This document shows positions 50,114-57,965 of a DNA stretch of 64,000 nucleotides, one piece after another. The position numbers were made by a program, and so were the translations under genes. How positions within the stretch are numbered: the first letter of the stretch is position 1; each line of letters begins with the position of its first letter. Below the pieces are notes generated by a model that was given only the letters and a program-made list of their open reading frames with translations, had not been told where the DNA came from and made no database searches. Source of the DNA: JAHRAW01 sp028066695 (GTDB lineage: Bacteria; Pseudomonadota; Gammaproteobacteria; Arenicellales; Poriferihabitantaceae); the NCBI GenBank assembly GCA_963457535.1, contig OY734803.1, positions 1,922,001-1,986,000 of the forward strand, read 5' to 3'.

Positions 50114-51454
50114 ATGCCCAAAGTAGCCATCATCGGCGCAGGCCCCTGCGGCATTTCGCAGCTCTGCGCGTTTGCATCCGCCGCCGCGAAAGGGGCGGAG
50201 ATTCCGGAACTGGCCTGCTATGAGAAGCAGGGCGGATTCGGCGGGCTGTGGAATTACACCTGGCGCACCGGCGCGGACGAGTTCGGCGAGCCGATGCACT
50301 GCAGCATGTACCGCTACCTTTGGTCCAACGGGCCGAAGGAATGCCTGGAGTTCGCCGACTACACCTTTGAGGAGCACTTCGGCAAAGCGATTGCGTCCTA
50401 TCCGCCGCGCGCGGTGCTGGCCGATTATCTGCGCGGGCGGGTGGAGAAGGCCGGCGCGCAAAAATACATGCGCTTTCACCACGCGGTGCGCGATGTCCGC
50501 TACTCCGAGGAGCGCGGGCGCTTTCGCGTGACCGCGCACGATGTCAAAAACAACAAAATCTCGGCCGAGGATTTTGATTTTGTGGTGGTCGCGACCGGGC
50601 ATTTTTCGGTGCCGAACACGCCGCATTTCAAGGGCTTTGAAACCTTCAACGGGCGGCTGCTGCACGCGCATGATTTTCGCGACGCGCTGGAGTTCAAGGG
50701 CAAGGACATCCTGATCATCGGCACCAGTTATTCTGCCGAGGACATCGGCTCGCAGTGCCACAAATACGGCGCGAAGTCGGTCACCTGCAGCCACCGCACC
50801 GCGCCGATGGGGTTTCACTGGCCGGACACCTGGAAGGAAGTGCCGCTTCTGACCAAGGTGGAGGGCCGCACCGCGTTCTTCAAGGACGGCTCCAAGAAGG
50901 ATGTGGACGCGATCATCCTGTGCACCGGCTACCTGCACCACTTTCCGTTTTTGCCGGACGAGTTGCGGCTGCAGACGGCGAACCGGCTGTGGCCGCTCAA
51001 CCTCTACAAGGGCGTGTTCTGGGAGGACAATCCGAAACTGATGTATCTCGGCATGCAGGACCAGTTCTACACTTTCACCATGTTTGACGCGCAGGCCTGG
51101 TATGCGCGCGACTACATGCTCGGCAAAATCAAACTGCCGCCGCTCGCCGAGATGCGCGCGCACAGCGCGAAGTGGCGCGCGCGCGAGGAAAAACTCGCCG
51201 ACGACGAGCAGATGATCTGGTTTCAGGGCGACAATGTCCGCGAGTTGCTGAGCGAGACCGACTACCCGGACTACGATGTGGAGGGCGTGAACAAAACCTT
51301 CATGGAGTGGGAGCGCCACAAGCACGAGGACATCATGGGCTACCGCAACAACGCCTACCGCTCGCTGGTCACCGGAAACATGCAGCCGGTGCATCACACG
51401 CCGTGGCTGGAGGCGATGGATGATTCCATGGAGAGTTATCTGAAAAGCGGATGA
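50114..51454 (+). CDS. tmm: Trimethylamine monooxygenase (flavin-dependent)
   Basis: 446 residues. Tmm oxidises trimethylamine to TMAO with FAD and NADPH. The FAD loop is KVAIIGAGPCGISQL, followed by LACYEKQGGFGGLWNYTWRT and MYRYLWSNGPKECLEFADYT; VVVATGHFSVPNTPHFKGFE is the class B monooxygenase signature and ILIIGTSYSAEDIGSQCHKY the NADP fold. These stretches closely match characterised Tmm proteins. ATG 50114 has a GGAG site. A cold-shock gene lies convergent beyond a double hairpin. Confidence 0.93.
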   Translation: MPKVAIIGAGPCGISQLCAFASAAAKGAEIPELACYEKQGGFGGLWNYTWRTGADEFGEPMHCSMYRYLWSNGPKECLEFADYTFEEHFGKAIASYPPRAVLADYLRGRVEKAGAQKYMRFHHAVRDVRYSEERGRFRVTAHDVKNNKISAEDFDFVVVATGHFSVPNTPHFKGFETFNGRLLHAHDFRDALEFKGKDILIIGTSYSAEDIGSQCHKYGAKSVTCSHRTAPMGFHWPDTWKEVPLLTKVEGRTAFFKDGSKKDVDAIILCTGYLHHFPFLPDELRLQTANRLWPLNLYKGVFWEDNPKLMYLGMQDQFYTFTMFDAQAWYARDYMLGKIKLPPLAEMRAHSAKWRAREEKLADDEQMIWFQGDNVRELLSETDYPDYDVEGVNKTFMEWERHKHEDIMGYRNNAYRSLVTGNMQPVHHTPWLEAMDDSMESYLKSG

Positions 51455-51481
51455 CGCGCGGACATTCGGCGCGCTGCAATG

Positions 51482-51539
51482 AAAAGCCCCGCCGAAGCGG
51501 GGCCGGGAAAAACCGGGCCGCCGCCGAAACGGCGGCCCG
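51482..51539 (-). terminator. Double intrinsic terminator of the cold-shock gene
   Basis: On the minus strand two hairpins follow the csp stop. The first pairs GGGCCGCC with GGCGGCCC and leads into TTTTT; the second, GCCCCGC-TTCG-GCGGGGC, leads into TTTTC. Both are good Rho-independent signals for csp; on the plus strand neither has a T-run, so tmm probably ends differently. Confidence 0.7.
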
Positions 51540-51543
51540 TGGA

Positions 51544-51747
51544 TCAGGCGGGTGTGACGCGCGTCGCCTGCAGGCCTTTCGGGCCCTCTTCCATGTCAAA
51601 GTCGACGCTCTGGCCTTCGCGCAGGGTTTTGAAACCCGTGCCTTCGATTGCGCGGAAGTGGACGAATACATCCGCTCCGCCGTCTTCTTGCGTGATGAAA
51701 CCAAAACCTTTGGATTCGTTGAACCACTTTACGGTGCCTGTTGCCAT
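51544..51747 (-). CDS. Cold-shock domain protein
   Basis: 67 residues, one cold-shock domain that binds single-stranded nucleic acids. RNP1 is KGFGFITQ and RNP2 is VFVHFRAI; the start MATGTVKWFNESKGFGFIT is canonical. The leader from the presumed -10 (51865-51870) is over 100 bases, typical of cold-shock mRNAs. Which csp paralogue this is cannot be told. Confidence 0.95.
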   Translation of the reverse strand: MATGTVKWFNESKGFGFITQEDGGADVFVHFRAIEGTGFKTLREGQSVDFDMEEGPKGLQATRVTPA

Positions 51748-51864
51748 GAAGAAAATACCTGTTGAAAATGAAAGAAAGGAAATGCATACAGTAATGACAT
51801 GAAATCGGGGAATTCGGGGTCGCAAGGAATCCAAATCGCCAACAACAATCTGTAAGCGCGGGGA

Positions 51865-51870
51865 ACTATA
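51865..51870 (-). promoter_or_regulatory. Candidate promoter of the cold-shock gene
   Basis: Read leftward, CCGCTATAGTTCC provides a TATAGT -10 about 120 bases before the start codon at 51747. It gives a long untranslated leader. No clear -35 is seen. Confidence 0.35.
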
Positions 51871-51901
51871 GCGGATTTTTTGCCGGCGCGCACGCGCGCG
51901 C

Positions 51902-51942
51902 AAAAAAAATTTCGCGGGGTTTTTCGGGGGGCATTTTGCCGC
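51902..51942 (-). repeat. GGAAAA-type repeat units downstream of tmRNA
   Basis: Read leftward, CGGCAAAATGCCCCCC, GAAAAACCCCGC and GAAATTTTT follow one another, with the same A-run/C-run rhythm as the 14-bp array at 348-403. The stretch lies between tmRNA and the cold-shock promoter. Confidence 0.4.
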
Positions 51943-51974
51943 GGGGCGCGTCCCGGCGCCCGCGAAAAGGGGAA

Positions 51975-52332
51975 TGGTGGAGGTGGCGGGAATCGAACCC
52001 GCGTCCGCAGGACCTACACCACCGGCGGCTACATGCTTAGTCTGCGCTTGTCGGATTAACCGCCGCGTCAAAGCACTGCAGACGCGAACACGCGGCGGCG
52101 AGCCTGTGAATCTCGCTTACGAGCGCCAGGCGAACCCGCAAGCAAAGCCTTCTGTTTGACCTTTCAAACCCCAGTCAAAGGCGAACCAGGTGAAAGGGCT
52201 GAGCCGGATTAAGCGGCCAGCGCGTAGTTGTCGTCGTTGGCAACTATTGCGTTGCAGATGGATTTACGAGGTGTTCTGCTCCTCGGCATGCTCCGATGGC
52301 TTCGCGACCGGCGTCGAAGCCAGGTCACCCCC
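51975..52332 (-). ncRNA. ssrA: Transfer-messenger RNA
   Basis: 358 nt, releases stalled ribosomes with SmpB. The 5' end GGGGGUGACCUGGCUUCGAC at 52332 pairs through GGGGGUG with CACCUCC near the 3' end, which ends ACCA and has the T-arm GGGUUCGAUUCCCGCC. The tag codons at 52212-52241 read ANDDNYALAA followed by UAA; E. coli has ANDENYALAA. No CCA is missing. It is transcribed leftward, with smpB upstream on the same strand, the common arrangement. Confidence 0.95.
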
Positions 52333-52347
52333 ATGGAATACGCCCGC

Positions 52348-52376
52348 ATTATGGCACTTCGGCGGGCGGTTTGCAA
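52348..52376 (-). promoter_or_regulatory. ssrA: ssrA promoter
   Basis: On the minus strand TTGCAA (52376-52371) and TGCCATAAT (-10 at 52353-52348, with extended TG) are exactly 17 bases apart. Transcription would start about nine bases before the mature tmRNA 5' end, leaving a short leader for RNase P. Confidence 0.65.
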
Positions 52377-52435
52377 GCGCGCGGCGAAAAAATATTTTTC
52401 CGTATTGGGCGCCCAAAACGCAATATTTCGGCGGG

Positions 52436-52906
52436 TTACCGCGCTTTCAGCGCCCGCCGCCGGTCGCGCTCCCATTCGCGCTGCTTGAGCGCGCGCCGTT
52501 TGTCGTATTGCCGCTTGCCTTTCGCCAGCGCGATTTTCGCCTTGACCCGGCCGCGCTTCCAATACAGCGCGAGCGGCACGATGGTGTAGCCGGCGCGTTC
52601 GCGCGCGCCGATGAGTTTGCTGATTTCGCGCTTGTGCAGCAGCAGTTTGCGGCTGCGCGCCGGGTCCGGATTGACATGGCTTGAGGCCGAGCGCAGCGGC
52701 GAAAAGTGCGCGCCGATCAAAAACAACTCGCCGTGCAGGATGACCACATAACTCTCCTTCAACTGCGCGCGCCCCTCGCGCAAACTTTTCACCTCCCAGC
52801 CCTGCAGCGCGACGCCGGCTTCAAATTCCTCCTCGATGGAATAATCAAACCGCGCCTTGCGGTTTTGCGCGATGTCGTTGGGTTTGGATTTTTTCTTTTT
52901 TGCCAT
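52436..52906 (-). CDS. smpB: SsrA-binding protein SmpB
   Basis: 156 residues. SmpB carries tmRNA into stalled ribosomes. The core is NRKARFDYSIEEEFEAGVAL, QGWEVKSLREGRAQLKESYV and ARSRKLLLHKREISKLIG; the C-terminal tail KGKRQYDKRRALKQREWERD is basic and helical, as needed for decoding-centre contact. ATG 52906 begins MAKKKKSKPNDIAQN. It is adjacent to ssrA and divergent from the RatA-RatB fusion. Confidence 0.96.
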   Translation of the reverse strand: MAKKKKSKPNDIAQNRKARFDYSIEEEFEAGVALQGWEVKSLREGRAQLKESYVVILHGELFLIGAHFSPLRSASSHVNPDPARSRKLLLHKREISKLIGARERAGYTIVPLALYWKRGRVKAKIALAKGKRQYDKRRALKQREWERDRRRALKAR

Positions 52907-52930
52907 TGTCGCCGGGGAAGGGCGGAAGCG

Positions 52931-52953
52931 GGAAAATGCGCGGGCATTTTCGC
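52931..52953. repeat. Palindromic GGAAAATGC unit
   Basis: GGAAAATGC and GGGCATTTTCGCC face each other, forming an inverted repeat of the GGAAAATGCCC core. It lies just before the divergent -10 boxes of ratA and smpB. Confidence 0.35.
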
Positions 52954-52964
52954 CGCGCCCCCGG

Positions 52965-52972
52965 AGTATAAT
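52965..52972. promoter_or_regulatory. Overlapping divergent -10 boxes (ratA rightward, smpB leftward)
   Basis: GGAGTATAATG contains TATAAT (52967-52972) for the rightward RatA-RatB gene, 30 bases before its ATG at 53003. The same bases on the other strand read TATACT (52970-52965) for smpB, 59 bases before its start. Only one side could bind polymerase at a time. Confidence 0.45.
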
Positions 52973-53002
52973 GCAGCGCATCATGGTTTTCCCCGTCTGA
53001 AC

Positions 53003-53734
53003 ATGCAGCGCGTGGCGAGATCGGCGCTGGTCATGCACGCCGCCGAAGAAATGTATGCGCTGGTCGGCGACATTGAATCGTATCCGGCCTTCCTGCCGTG
53101 GTGCGAAAGCGCCGCGGTGCTCGCGCGCGATGAGCGCGAACAACTCGCGCGCGTGGACATCGCCTACCGCGGCGTGCGCCGCTCATTTACCACGCGCAAC
53201 CGGCTGACGCCGTTTGCGCGCATTGAAATGGAGTTGGTGGAGGGCCCGTTCAGCGAATTGTCCGGCGCCTGGAATTTTTCCGCGTTGCGCGAAGATGCGT
53301 GCCGCGCCTCGCTGGATTTGCGCTTTGAAGTGTCCGGCGTGATGCGCCGCGCGTTGACGCCGGTGTTTGAACACATCGCCGGCACGCTGGTGGATTCTTT
53401 CGTGCGCCGCGCCGATTCATTGCGCGCCCCCTCCGCCGGCGGCATGATTCGCGTGGAAGTGGTGTATGCATTGCCCGAACGGCAGGTTTGCGAGGAGTTG
53501 ACGCTGGACGCGCCGGCGACGATTGCAGATGCGATTCGCGCGTCTTCGTTGCCGGCGCAGTTTCCGGAGGTAAATTGGGCGGAAACTCCGGCCGGCGTTT
53601 TCGGCATGCGCCGCGCGCATGATTGGAAACTTTCCGACGGCGACCGCGTGGAAATCTACCGGCCGCTGCAACTCAGCCCGGGCGAGGCGCGGCGGCGGCG
53701 CGCGCTGCATTCGGCCGGCGCCGCGGCGAATTGA
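53003..53734 (+). CDS. RatA-RatB (RnfH) in-frame fusion
   Basis: 243 residues. The first 142 are RatA, a START-like domain of the toxin family that can block ribosome assembly: ALVMHAAEEMYALVGDIESY, FLPWCESAAVLARDE and FSELSGAWNFSALREDACRA. The rest, from ATG 53444, is RatB/RnfH of UPF0125 (ubiquitin-like): MIRVEVVYALPERQVCEELT and DGDRVEIYRPLQLSPGEARR. In E. coli these are separate adjacent genes. Here no stop separates them, and the linker is RRADSLRAPSAGG. RatB could also be started on its own at 53444. Placed between smpB and dksA. Confidence 0.85.
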   Translation: MQRVARSALVMHAAEEMYALVGDIESYPAFLPWCESAAVLARDEREQLARVDIAYRGVRRSFTTRNRLTPFARIEMELVEGPFSELSGAWNFSALREDACRASLDLRFEVSGVMRRALTPVFEHIAGTLVDSFVRRADSLRAPSAGGMIRVEVVYALPERQVCEELTLDAPATIADAIRASSLPAQFPEVNWAETPAGVFGMRRAHDWKLSDGDRVEIYRPLQLSPGEARRRRALHSAGAAAN

Positions 53735-53741
53735 CGCCGCC

Positions 53742-53840
53742 GAAAAATTGCCGGAAAATCTCTCTTGCAAAATTCCCGTCGGAAAACTTCCCCTTAAAAT
53801 CTCCCCGGAAAAATCCCCGCGGAAAAATCCCAGCGAAAAA
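53742..53840 (+). repeat. Irregular array of GGAAAA/CCC units
   Basis: Seven or eight units of 11-16 bases follow one another: for example GGAAAACTTCCCC (53781), TTAAAATCTCCCC (53794), GGAAAAATCCCCGC (53807) and GGAAAAATCCCAGC (53821). They resemble the perfect 14-bp array at 348-403. The array ends seven bases before the dksA -35 box. Confidence 0.65.
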
Positions 53841-53846
53841 ACCATG

Positions 53847-53875
53847 TTGCGCCGCGCCGCGCAATCTGGTATAAC
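53847..53875 (+). promoter_or_regulatory. dksA: dksA promoter
   Basis: TTGCGC (53847-53852) and TATAAC (53870-53875) are 17 bases apart and the -10 has an extended TG. The ATG at 53912 lies 36 bases downstream. Confidence 0.5.
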
Positions 53876-53911
53876 CGGTCCGGTTAATTTTTGACCCACC
53901 CTCATCCACCG

Positions 53912-54346
53912 ATGCCAGCAAAATCAAAATCCGAAACACTGATTCACGGAATCAAACCCTACAAGCCCGCGAAGAACGAAGCATACATGGGCCCGGCGCA
54001 ACTGGAGCATTTCCGCGCGATACTGAACGCGTGGCTCTCCGAGTTGAGCAGCGACACCTCAAAGACGGTGGTGCATCTGCAGGATGAAACCGCCAACCAC
54101 CCCGACCCGACCGACCGCGCCAGCCAGGAAACCGACATGGCGCTGGAGTTGCGCGGCCGCGACCGCGACCGCAAACTGATCAAGCGCATCAACGAATCCA
54201 TTCACCATCTGGACTCCGGCGACTTCGGCTACTGCGAAAACTGCGGCGAAGAAATCGGCATCAAGCGCCTGGAGGCGCGCCCGACCGCGGTGCTTTGCAT
54301 TGACTGCAAAACGCTGGACGAAATTCGCGAGAAGCAAATCTCCTAG
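53912..54346 (+). CDS. dksA: RNA polymerase-binding transcription factor DksA
   Basis: 144 residues. DksA works with ppGpp at RNA polymerase. The coiled coil carries DETANHPDPTDRASQETDMA with the Asp-Ala type tip (DPTDRASQE), and the zinc finger is CENCGEEIGIKRLEARPTA ending CIDC. ATG 53912 starts MPAKSKSETLIHG; a TTG at 53891 gives a longer version. Its stop shares bases with the convergent aceK stop (CTAG). Confidence 0.95.
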   Translation: MPAKSKSETLIHGIKPYKPAKNEAYMGPAQLEHFRAILNAWLSELSSDTSKTVVHLQDETANHPDPTDRASQETDMALELRGRDRDRKLIKRINESIHHLDSGDFGYCENCGEEIGIKRLEARPTAVLCIDCKTLDEIREKQIS

Positions 54347-56106
54347 TTTTCGTTTGCTTCTTTTTCGCCGCGCCGAAAGCGAATGCGCGGCGGGTAGGGG
54401 AAAACATCGCGGCGTTTTTGTTTGGCGATGTCTTCCTGCACTTTTTTCCAGTAGTCCGGGCGCAGCAGGTCGGCGTGGTGGGCGAGAAAACTCTCGCGCA
54501 CGCGCGGGTGGCTGGCGACGAAGGAATCAAATTGCTCGGGAAAAAAGTCGTCTTCGCCGGCGTGATACCACGGCTCCGACGACATCTCTTCCTCGGGGCT
54601 GCGCGCGGGCGGAACTTCGCGGATGCGGATGTCGCTCAGCAGGCGGATTTCGTCGTAGTCGTAAAACACCACGCGGTTGTAGCGGGTTACGCCGAAATTT
54701 TTCAGCAGCATGTCGCCGGGAAAAATATTCGCGGCGATCATTTCCTTTATCGCGTTGCCGTAACTGATGACCGCGCGCTCCAGCATTTCCCGGCCGGCGT
54801 GCTCAAGATAAATATTCAGCGGCACCATGCTGCGCTCAATGTAGAGGTGGCGGATGATGACGAAGCCGCCTTCGGTGTACATGCTGGAGGCGATTTCCTG
54901 CTGCAGTTCGGCGAGAAGTTCTTCGGAAAACCGCCCGACCGGAAACGCCACCTGCGAAAACTCCAGCGTGTCGGCCATGCGCCCGGCGCGGTCGTGCATT
55001 TTCACCAGTTGGTATTTTTCCCTGACCGCGGCGCGGTCGGTGACTTTCGGCGCGGCGAAGCGGTCCTTGATGACCTTGAACACATACGGATAGGACGGCA
55101 GCGTGAACACGCTCATGACCATGCCCTTGATGCCCGGCGCGGAAACCAGTTTGTCGGAGGAATGCCCGAGGTGGTGCAAAAACTCTCGGTAAAAAAGCGT
55201 CTTGCCCTGCTTGTGAAAGCCGATGCTGGCGTAAAGATCGGCGCGCGTTTTGCCCGGCAAAATTGACTGCAAAAACGCGACGAGCCCGGCTGGCACCGTG
55301 GTGTCCACCATGAAATACGAGCGGGTGAAACTGAAAATCACCGCGAGGTCCTCCTCTTCGGTGACGATGGCGTCGGCGAACAACTCCATATTTTCGTCCA
55401 GCAAAATCGGAATCACGAACGGGCGGATGTCCACGCCGACCAGCGCGCGCCCGACCACATAGGCCGCTTTGTTGCGGTAAAAAAGCGACGACACCACATG
55501 CAGTTGCAGCGGCGGGCGCGGCGCCGGAAACGGCTGCAGCGCGGCATCCAATCCTTCGGCGAGCAGGCCGGCGTCGCCGTCCAAGTCGCGCCATTTGCGG
55601 CGCAAGTCAAAATCCGCCAGCGCGCCGCGCAGCGCGTCGCGCATGCCGGTTTCATCCGGATAGTAGCCGGCGTAGACCGGGTCGTCCATGTCCAGGTGGT
55701 CTATCGCGCTGCCGGGCCTTACGAAGATGTGGTCGTTGTTGAAATAACTGCGGTCAAACAGGCGGCAGAAAACCGAGTTGTAAAAACTCTCGGCCAGTTC
55801 CGGCTGCTTGTGCTCGTAGAGTTCCCACATGTACCACCGCTTGATTTCGCGCCACAGTTTCGGGTCGGGTTTTGCCAGGTCAAACCGCGCGTTTAAGTTG
55901 CCGATTGCCTCCTTGACGCGCAGGTCGTAATAGGCGATGCGCTCGCGGCGCGCGGCGGTTTCGGCCTCCCAGTCGGCCGCCTCAAAACGCTCGCGCGCGC
56001 CGCGCGTGATTTCGCCGAACAGCGAGAAGTGGCGGTTAAACCCCTCAAGGATGGTGGCGGCGATCCGCCGCGCCAGGCCCGCGCCGGCGCCGCTGTCGGC
56101 GGTCAT
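54343..56106 (-). CDS. aceK: Isocitrate dehydrogenase kinase/phosphatase
   Basis: 587 residues. AceK switches isocitrate dehydrogenase off and on to steer carbon into the glyoxylate shunt. The ATP loop SAPGIKGMVMSVFTLPSYPY and the segments FPGDMLLKNFGVTRYNRVVF and FYDYDEIRLLSDIRIREVPP fit the family. It follows aceA by 44 bases on the same strand. Confidence 0.95.
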   Translation of the reverse strand: MTADSGAGAGLARRIAATILEGFNRHFSLFGEITRGARERFEAADWEAETAARRERIAYYDLRVKEAIGNLNARFDLAKPDPKLWREIKRWYMWELYEHKQPELAESFYNSVFCRLFDRSYFNNDHIFVRPGSAIDHLDMDDPVYAGYYPDETGMRDALRGALADFDLRRKWRDLDGDAGLLAEGLDAALQPFPAPRPPLQLHVVSSLFYRNKAAYVVGRALVGVDIRPFVIPILLDENMELFADAIVTEEEDLAVIFSFTRSYFMVDTTVPAGLVAFLQSILPGKTRADLYASIGFHKQGKTLFYREFLHHLGHSSDKLVSAPGIKGMVMSVFTLPSYPYVFKVIKDRFAAPKVTDRAAVREKYQLVKMHDRAGRMADTLEFSQVAFPVGRFSEELLAELQQEIASSMYTEGGFVIIRHLYIERSMVPLNIYLEHAGREMLERAVISYGNAIKEMIAANIFPGDMLLKNFGVTRYNRVVFYDYDEIRLLSDIRIREVPPARSPEEEMSSEPWYHAGEDDFFPEQFDSFVASHPRVRESFLAHHADLLRPDYWKKVQEDIAKQKRRDVFPYPPRIRFRRGEKEANEN

Positions 56107-56150
56107 TAAAAAAGGGATTAAAGAAAGGCGGGCGGGCGCGGCGGCGCGGA

Positions 56151-57461
56151 CTAAAACTGCTCCTCTTCGGTGGAGCCGGCGAGCGCGGTCACCGAGGACG
56201 CGCCGCCCTGTATCGTGGTGGTCACATCGTCAAAGTAGCCGGCGCCGACTTCCTGCTGGTGCGCGACGAAGGTGTAGCCGTCGGCGGCCGCGGCGAATTC
56301 GGGTTGCTGCACTTTGTTGACATAGTGGCGCATGCCCTCGCCGCGCGCGTAGGCGTGCGCCAGGTCAAACATGTGAAACCACATGTTGTGAATGCCGGCC
56401 AGCGTGATGAACTGGTAGACATAGCCGAGCGCGGCGATTTCGTCCTGAAACGAGGCGATCGCCGCGTCGTCCAGGTGCTTTTTCCAGTTGAACGACGGCG
56501 AGCAGTTGTAGGCGAGCAACTTGCCGGGGTGGCGCTCGCGCACCGCCTGCGCGAACTCGCGCGCGAAACCCAAATCCGGCGTCGCGGTTTCGCACCACAG
56601 CAAGTCGGCGTAGGGCGCGTATGCCAGGCCGCGCGACACCGCCTGCTCAAGGCCGTTGCGCGTGCGGAAAAATCCCTCGGAAGTGCGCTCGCCGGTGAGG
56701 AACGGGCGGTCGTTTTCGTCCACATCGGAAGTCAGCAGGTTTGCGGCCTCGGCGTCGGTGCGCGCCAGCACCAACGTCGGCGCGCCGAGCACATCGGCGG
56801 CGAGGCGCGCCGCGATTAATTTTTGCACCGACTCGCCGCTCGGCAGCAGCACCTTGCCGCCCATGTGCCCGCACTTTTTCACCGCGGCCAACTGGTCTTC
56901 AAAATGCACGCCGGCCGCGCCCGCGGCGATCATGCCTTTCGCCAGTTCAAACGCGTTCAAGATGCCGCCGAACCCGGCCTCGGCGTCGGCGACGATGGGC
57001 AGGAAGTAATCGACATATCCGTCGTCGCCGGGCCCGATGCCGCGCTGCCATTGAATCTGGTCGGCGCGCGCGAAAGCGTTATTGATGCGCCGCACCATCG
57101 CCGGCACCGAGTCGCACGCATACAGCGACTGGTCGGGATACATGGTCTCGGAGGTGTTGTTGTCGGCCGCGACCTGCCAGCCGGACAGGTAGATCGCCTC
57201 CACGCCGGCCTTTGCCTGCTGCACCGCCTGCCCGGCGGTCAGCGCGCCGAGGCAATTGACATAACCTTTGTTGGCGGCGCCGTGCACCTGCGCCCAGAGT
57301 TTGCGCGCGCCACGCGCCGCGTAGGTGAGTTCGGGCTGCACCGAGCCGCGCAGGCGCACCACGTCTTCGGCGCCATAGCCGCGGGTGATGTCTTTCCAGC
57401 GCGGGTTTTCTTTCCATTCGCGCTGCAGCGAATCAATTTGCTCTTGGCGGGTCATGCTCAT
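56151..57461 (-). CDS. aceA: Isocitrate lyase
   Basis: 436 residues. Cleaves isocitrate to succinate and glyoxylate. The catalytic loop is AVKKCGHMGGKVLLPS, and YLSGWQVAADNNTSETMYPD and NCSPSFNWKKHLDD are conserved parts of the active site. The start may be 57461 or 57455 (second Met). No malate synthase gene is in the window. Together with aceK it suggests growth on acetate or fatty acids. Confidence 0.97.
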   Translation of the reverse strand: MSMTRQEQIDSLQREWKENPRWKDITRGYGAEDVVRLRGSVQPELTYAARGARKLWAQVHGAANKGYVNCLGALTAGQAVQQAKAGVEAIYLSGWQVAADNNTSETMYPDQSLYACDSVPAMVRRINNAFARADQIQWQRGIGPGDDGYVDYFLPIVADAEAGFGGILNAFELAKGMIAAGAAGVHFEDQLAAVKKCGHMGGKVLLPSGESVQKLIAARLAADVLGAPTLVLARTDAEAANLLTSDVDENDRPFLTGERTSEGFFRTRNGLEQAVSRGLAYAPYADLLWCETATPDLGFAREFAQAVRERHPGKLLAYNCSPSFNWKKHLDDAAIASFQDEIAALGYVYQFITLAGIHNMWFHMFDLAHAYARGEGMRHYVNKVQQPEFAAAADGYTFVAHQQEVGAGYFDDVTTTIQGGASSVTALAGSTEEEQF

Positions 57462-57515
57462 GGTCGGGGGCCGTAGTGGTGGTCGGGGAACGGGGCGGGG
57501 ATTGTAGCACCGCCG

Positions 57516-57965
57516 TCATTCCAGCATCAGCGTGAACGGGCCGTCGCCGACCAGCGTCATTTGCATGTCGGCGCCGAAACGCCCGGCTTCCACCCGCGCC
57601 AGTTGCGCCCGCCGCAATTGCGCGAGGAATTCGTGGAAGCGCGCCTCGGCCTGCGCCGGTGCGAGCGCGGCGGTGAAATCCGGGCGCCGGCCTTTGCGCG
57701 CGCTGCCGTGCAGCGTGAATTGCGGCACGGCCAGCGCCGCGCCGCCGGTGTCGCGCAGCGAATGCATCAACTTGCCGTGCTCGTCGGGGAAGATGCGAAG
57801 TTGCGCGATTTTCTCGGCGGCGCGCGCCAAATCCGGCGGCGCATTTTCATCGCCATCTTCGCGCCCGAAGCCGACCAGCAATAAAACGCCGCGCCCGATG
57901 CGCGCGATGGTTTCGCCGCCGACGGCGACTTCGGCGCGCGCCACGCGCTGCAGCAGGATTTTCAC
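57516..57965 (-). CDS. dtd: D-aminoacyl-tRNA deacylase
   Basis: 149 residues. Dtd removes D-amino acids wrongly attached to tRNA. Motifs: VKILLQRVARAEVAVGGETI at the start, VPQFTLHGSARKGRRPDFT (usually SQFTL; Ser is Pro here but the catalytic Thr stays), and VGDGPFTLMLE with the Gly-Pro element. GTG 57965 overlaps the stop of ygfZ (GTGA). Confidence 0.9.
   Translation of the reverse strand: MKILLQRVARAEVAVGGETIARIGRGVLLLVGFGREDGDENAPPDLARAAEKIAQLRIFPDEHGKLMHSLRDTGGAALAVPQFTLHGSARKGRRPDFTAALAPAQAEARFHEFLAQLRRAQLARVEAGRFGADMQMTLVGDGPFTLMLE

Noticed and set aside
50114..51454. Baeyer-Villiger or general flavin monooxygenase
   Set aside because: The stretches MYRYLWSNGPKECLEFADYT and DALEFKGKDILIIGTSYSAE match trimethylamine monooxygenases too closely for a general label.
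51975..52100. Separate tRNA gene on the minus strand
   Set aside because: The T-arm GGGUUCGAUUCCCGCC and ACCA end belong to tmRNA, because the matching acceptor half lies about 350 bases upstream with the tag frame between.
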